Assembly: GCF_000330705.1 (NCBI RefSeq)
Contig: NZ_ANAM01000010.1
Location: forward strand, 124,001-188,000
Length of the DNA stretch: 64,000 nt
Direction of reading: 5' to 3'
DNA from: Salinicoccus carnicancri Crm
GTDB taxonomy: Bacteria; Bacillota; Bacilli; Staphylococcales; Salinicoccaceae
The translations under genes were made by a program, and so were the position numbers. Positions 63,189 through 64,000 of this stretch are shown here, one piece after another (the first letter of the stretch is position 1; every line of letters starts with the position of its first letter). The notes beneath the pieces are model-generated. The model saw nothing but the letters and a program-made list of their open reading frames with translations, was not told the origin of the DNA and did not search any database.

Positions 63189-63200
63189 GTGCAACGAAAA

Positions 63201-63227
63201 GAAGCCTGGACATGATGTCCAGGCTTC
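63201..63227 (-). terminator. Terminator after tuf
   Basis: GAAGCCTGGACAT-G-ATGTCCAGGCTTC; on the minus strand TTTTCG follows. Confidence 0.88.
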
Positions 63228-63244
63228 AGCATTGCATATTGAAA

Positions 63245-64000
63245 TTATTTAATGATTTCAGTTACAACGCCTGATCCAACAGTACGTCCACCCTCACGGA
63301 TAGAGAAACGTGTACCATCTTCGATGGCGATTGGGGAAATGAGTTCAACTGTCATTTCAACATTGTCGCCAGGCATGACCATTTCAGTTCCTTCCGGAAG
63401 GTTAACAACACCAGTTACGTCAGTTGTACGGAAGTAGAACTGAGGACGGTAGTTGTTGAAGAATGGAGTGTGACGTCCACCTTCTTCTTTTGAAAGAACG
63501 TAAACTTCAGCTTTGAAGTTTGTGTGTGGAGTGATGGATCCAGGTTTAGCAAGTACTTGTCCACGCTGGATGTCTTCACGTGCTACACCACGGAGCAGCG
63601 CACCGATGTTGTCGCCGGCTTCTGCATAGTCAAGAAGCTTACGGAACATTTCAACACCTGTAACAGTTGTTTTACCGGATTCTTCAGCAAGACCGATGAT
63701 TTCAACTTCGTCACCGACTTTGATTTGTCCACGGTCAACACGCCCAGTTGCCACTGTACCACGGCCAGTGATTGAGAATACGTCCTCAACAGGCATCATG
63801 AAAGGCTTGTCAGAGTCGCGCTCTGGAGTTGGAATGTAAGTGTCTACAGCTTCCATCAGTTCCATGATTTTGTTTTCGTATTCTGCATCGCCTTCAAGAG
63901 CTTTGAGAGCTGAACCAGCGATTACAGGGATGTCGTCGCCAGGGAAGTCGTATTCAGAAAGAAGTTCACGGACTTCCATTTCAACGAGTTCAAGAAGCTC
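63245..64000 (-). CDS. tuf: Elongation factor Tu, C-terminal part (5' partial)
   Basis: The frame runs on to the window edge, where the last visible codons read [14 protein letters not shown]. It covers the end of the GTPase domain (SALKALEGD, with the SAL guanine motif) and domains 2 and 3 ([59 protein letters not shown] end). It delivers aminoacyl-tRNA to the ribosome. Codon choice is visibly more biased and A/T-ending than in the neighbours, as expected for a very highly expressed gene. The G1-G3 motifs lie outside. Confidence 0.98.
   Translation of the reverse strand, partial: ELLELVEMEVRELLSEYDFPGDDIPVIAGSALKALEGDAEYENKIMELMEAVDTYIPTPERDSDKPFMMPVEDVFSITGRGTVATGRVDRGQIKVGDEVEIIGLAEESGKTTVTGVEMFRKLLDYAEAGDNIGALLRGVAREDIQRGQVLAKPGSITPHTNFKAEVYVLSKEEGGRHTPFFNNYRPQFYFRTTDVTGVVNLPEGTEMVMPGDNVEMTVELISPIAIEDGTRFSIREGGRTVGSGVVTEIIK

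Overview
The window looks like a chromosome segment from a moderately GC-rich member of the Staphylococcaceae, most likely Salinicoccus or a close relative. This rests on gene families and order: tuf, an M20 amidohydrolase, kbl, a threonine dehydrogenase-like epimerase, HAD and tadA at the right end; pta-lipL-hemQ; ung-ywdI-ywdK-pdxK; ywiB-argS next to an iron/B12-type uptake pair. All are familiar from Staphylococcus and Bacillus, but base composition here is clearly higher in G+C than in Staphylococcus proper. Bacillithiol (BshB2) and coproheme-pathway (HemQ) genes agree with a Firmicute. The genus is an inference.

Left edge (1-1843): a coupled pair, a GIY-YIG nuclease/Schlafen-group-3-type helicase (cut by the window edge) and a small MazG-like pyrophosphohydrolase, more A/T-rich than its surroundings. 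It is the best candidate here for a little-described, possibly defensive system.

1930-4596: a MarR/MFS efflux pair with a perfect 33-bp palindromic operator, and a SAM methyltransferase.

4605-20315: a hexuronate island. KdgR, KdgA and KdgK; UxuB divergent from a ROK repressor; and a TRAP importer (dctPQM)-uxaC-uxuA operon give a complete path from glucuronate to pyruvate and glyceraldehyde 3-phosphate. A shared operator motif (AGTTTA-N7-AACYAA) links the ROK/uxuB promoter, the TRAP operon and a GH3 glycosidase. dctM carries a one-base frameshift in a homopolymer. A thiolase behind a CcpA-type site and an MFS exporter lie inside the island.

20437-35000: mixed metabolism and transport: thioesterase-SDR, a small membrane protein with a RelB-like protein, glycerate kinase-DASS transporter, NhaC, ZIP, EamA, VOC, PepQ, acetyltransferase and an S9 peptidase.

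35087-51405: mostly housekeeping genes: FecCD-type uptake, argS, ywiB, ywhD, ywfO, lipL, pta, hemQ, a GntR-ABC operon, ung, pdxK, yojF-bshB2 and folE2. A 29-codon cationic peptide gene sits behind hemQ.

51520-63979: DoxX behind a Rex/ArcR-like dyad, an XRE regulator divergent from an MFS exporter over twin palindromes, HAD phosphatases, tadA, threonine degradation (kbl-tdh), three coupled M20 amidohydrolase paralogues, and the 3' part of tuf.

Three intergenic gaps (9.6, 41.5 and 55 kb) hold arrays of one family of hairpin repeats built from a unit of about 41 bp. The coding annotation does not explain them.
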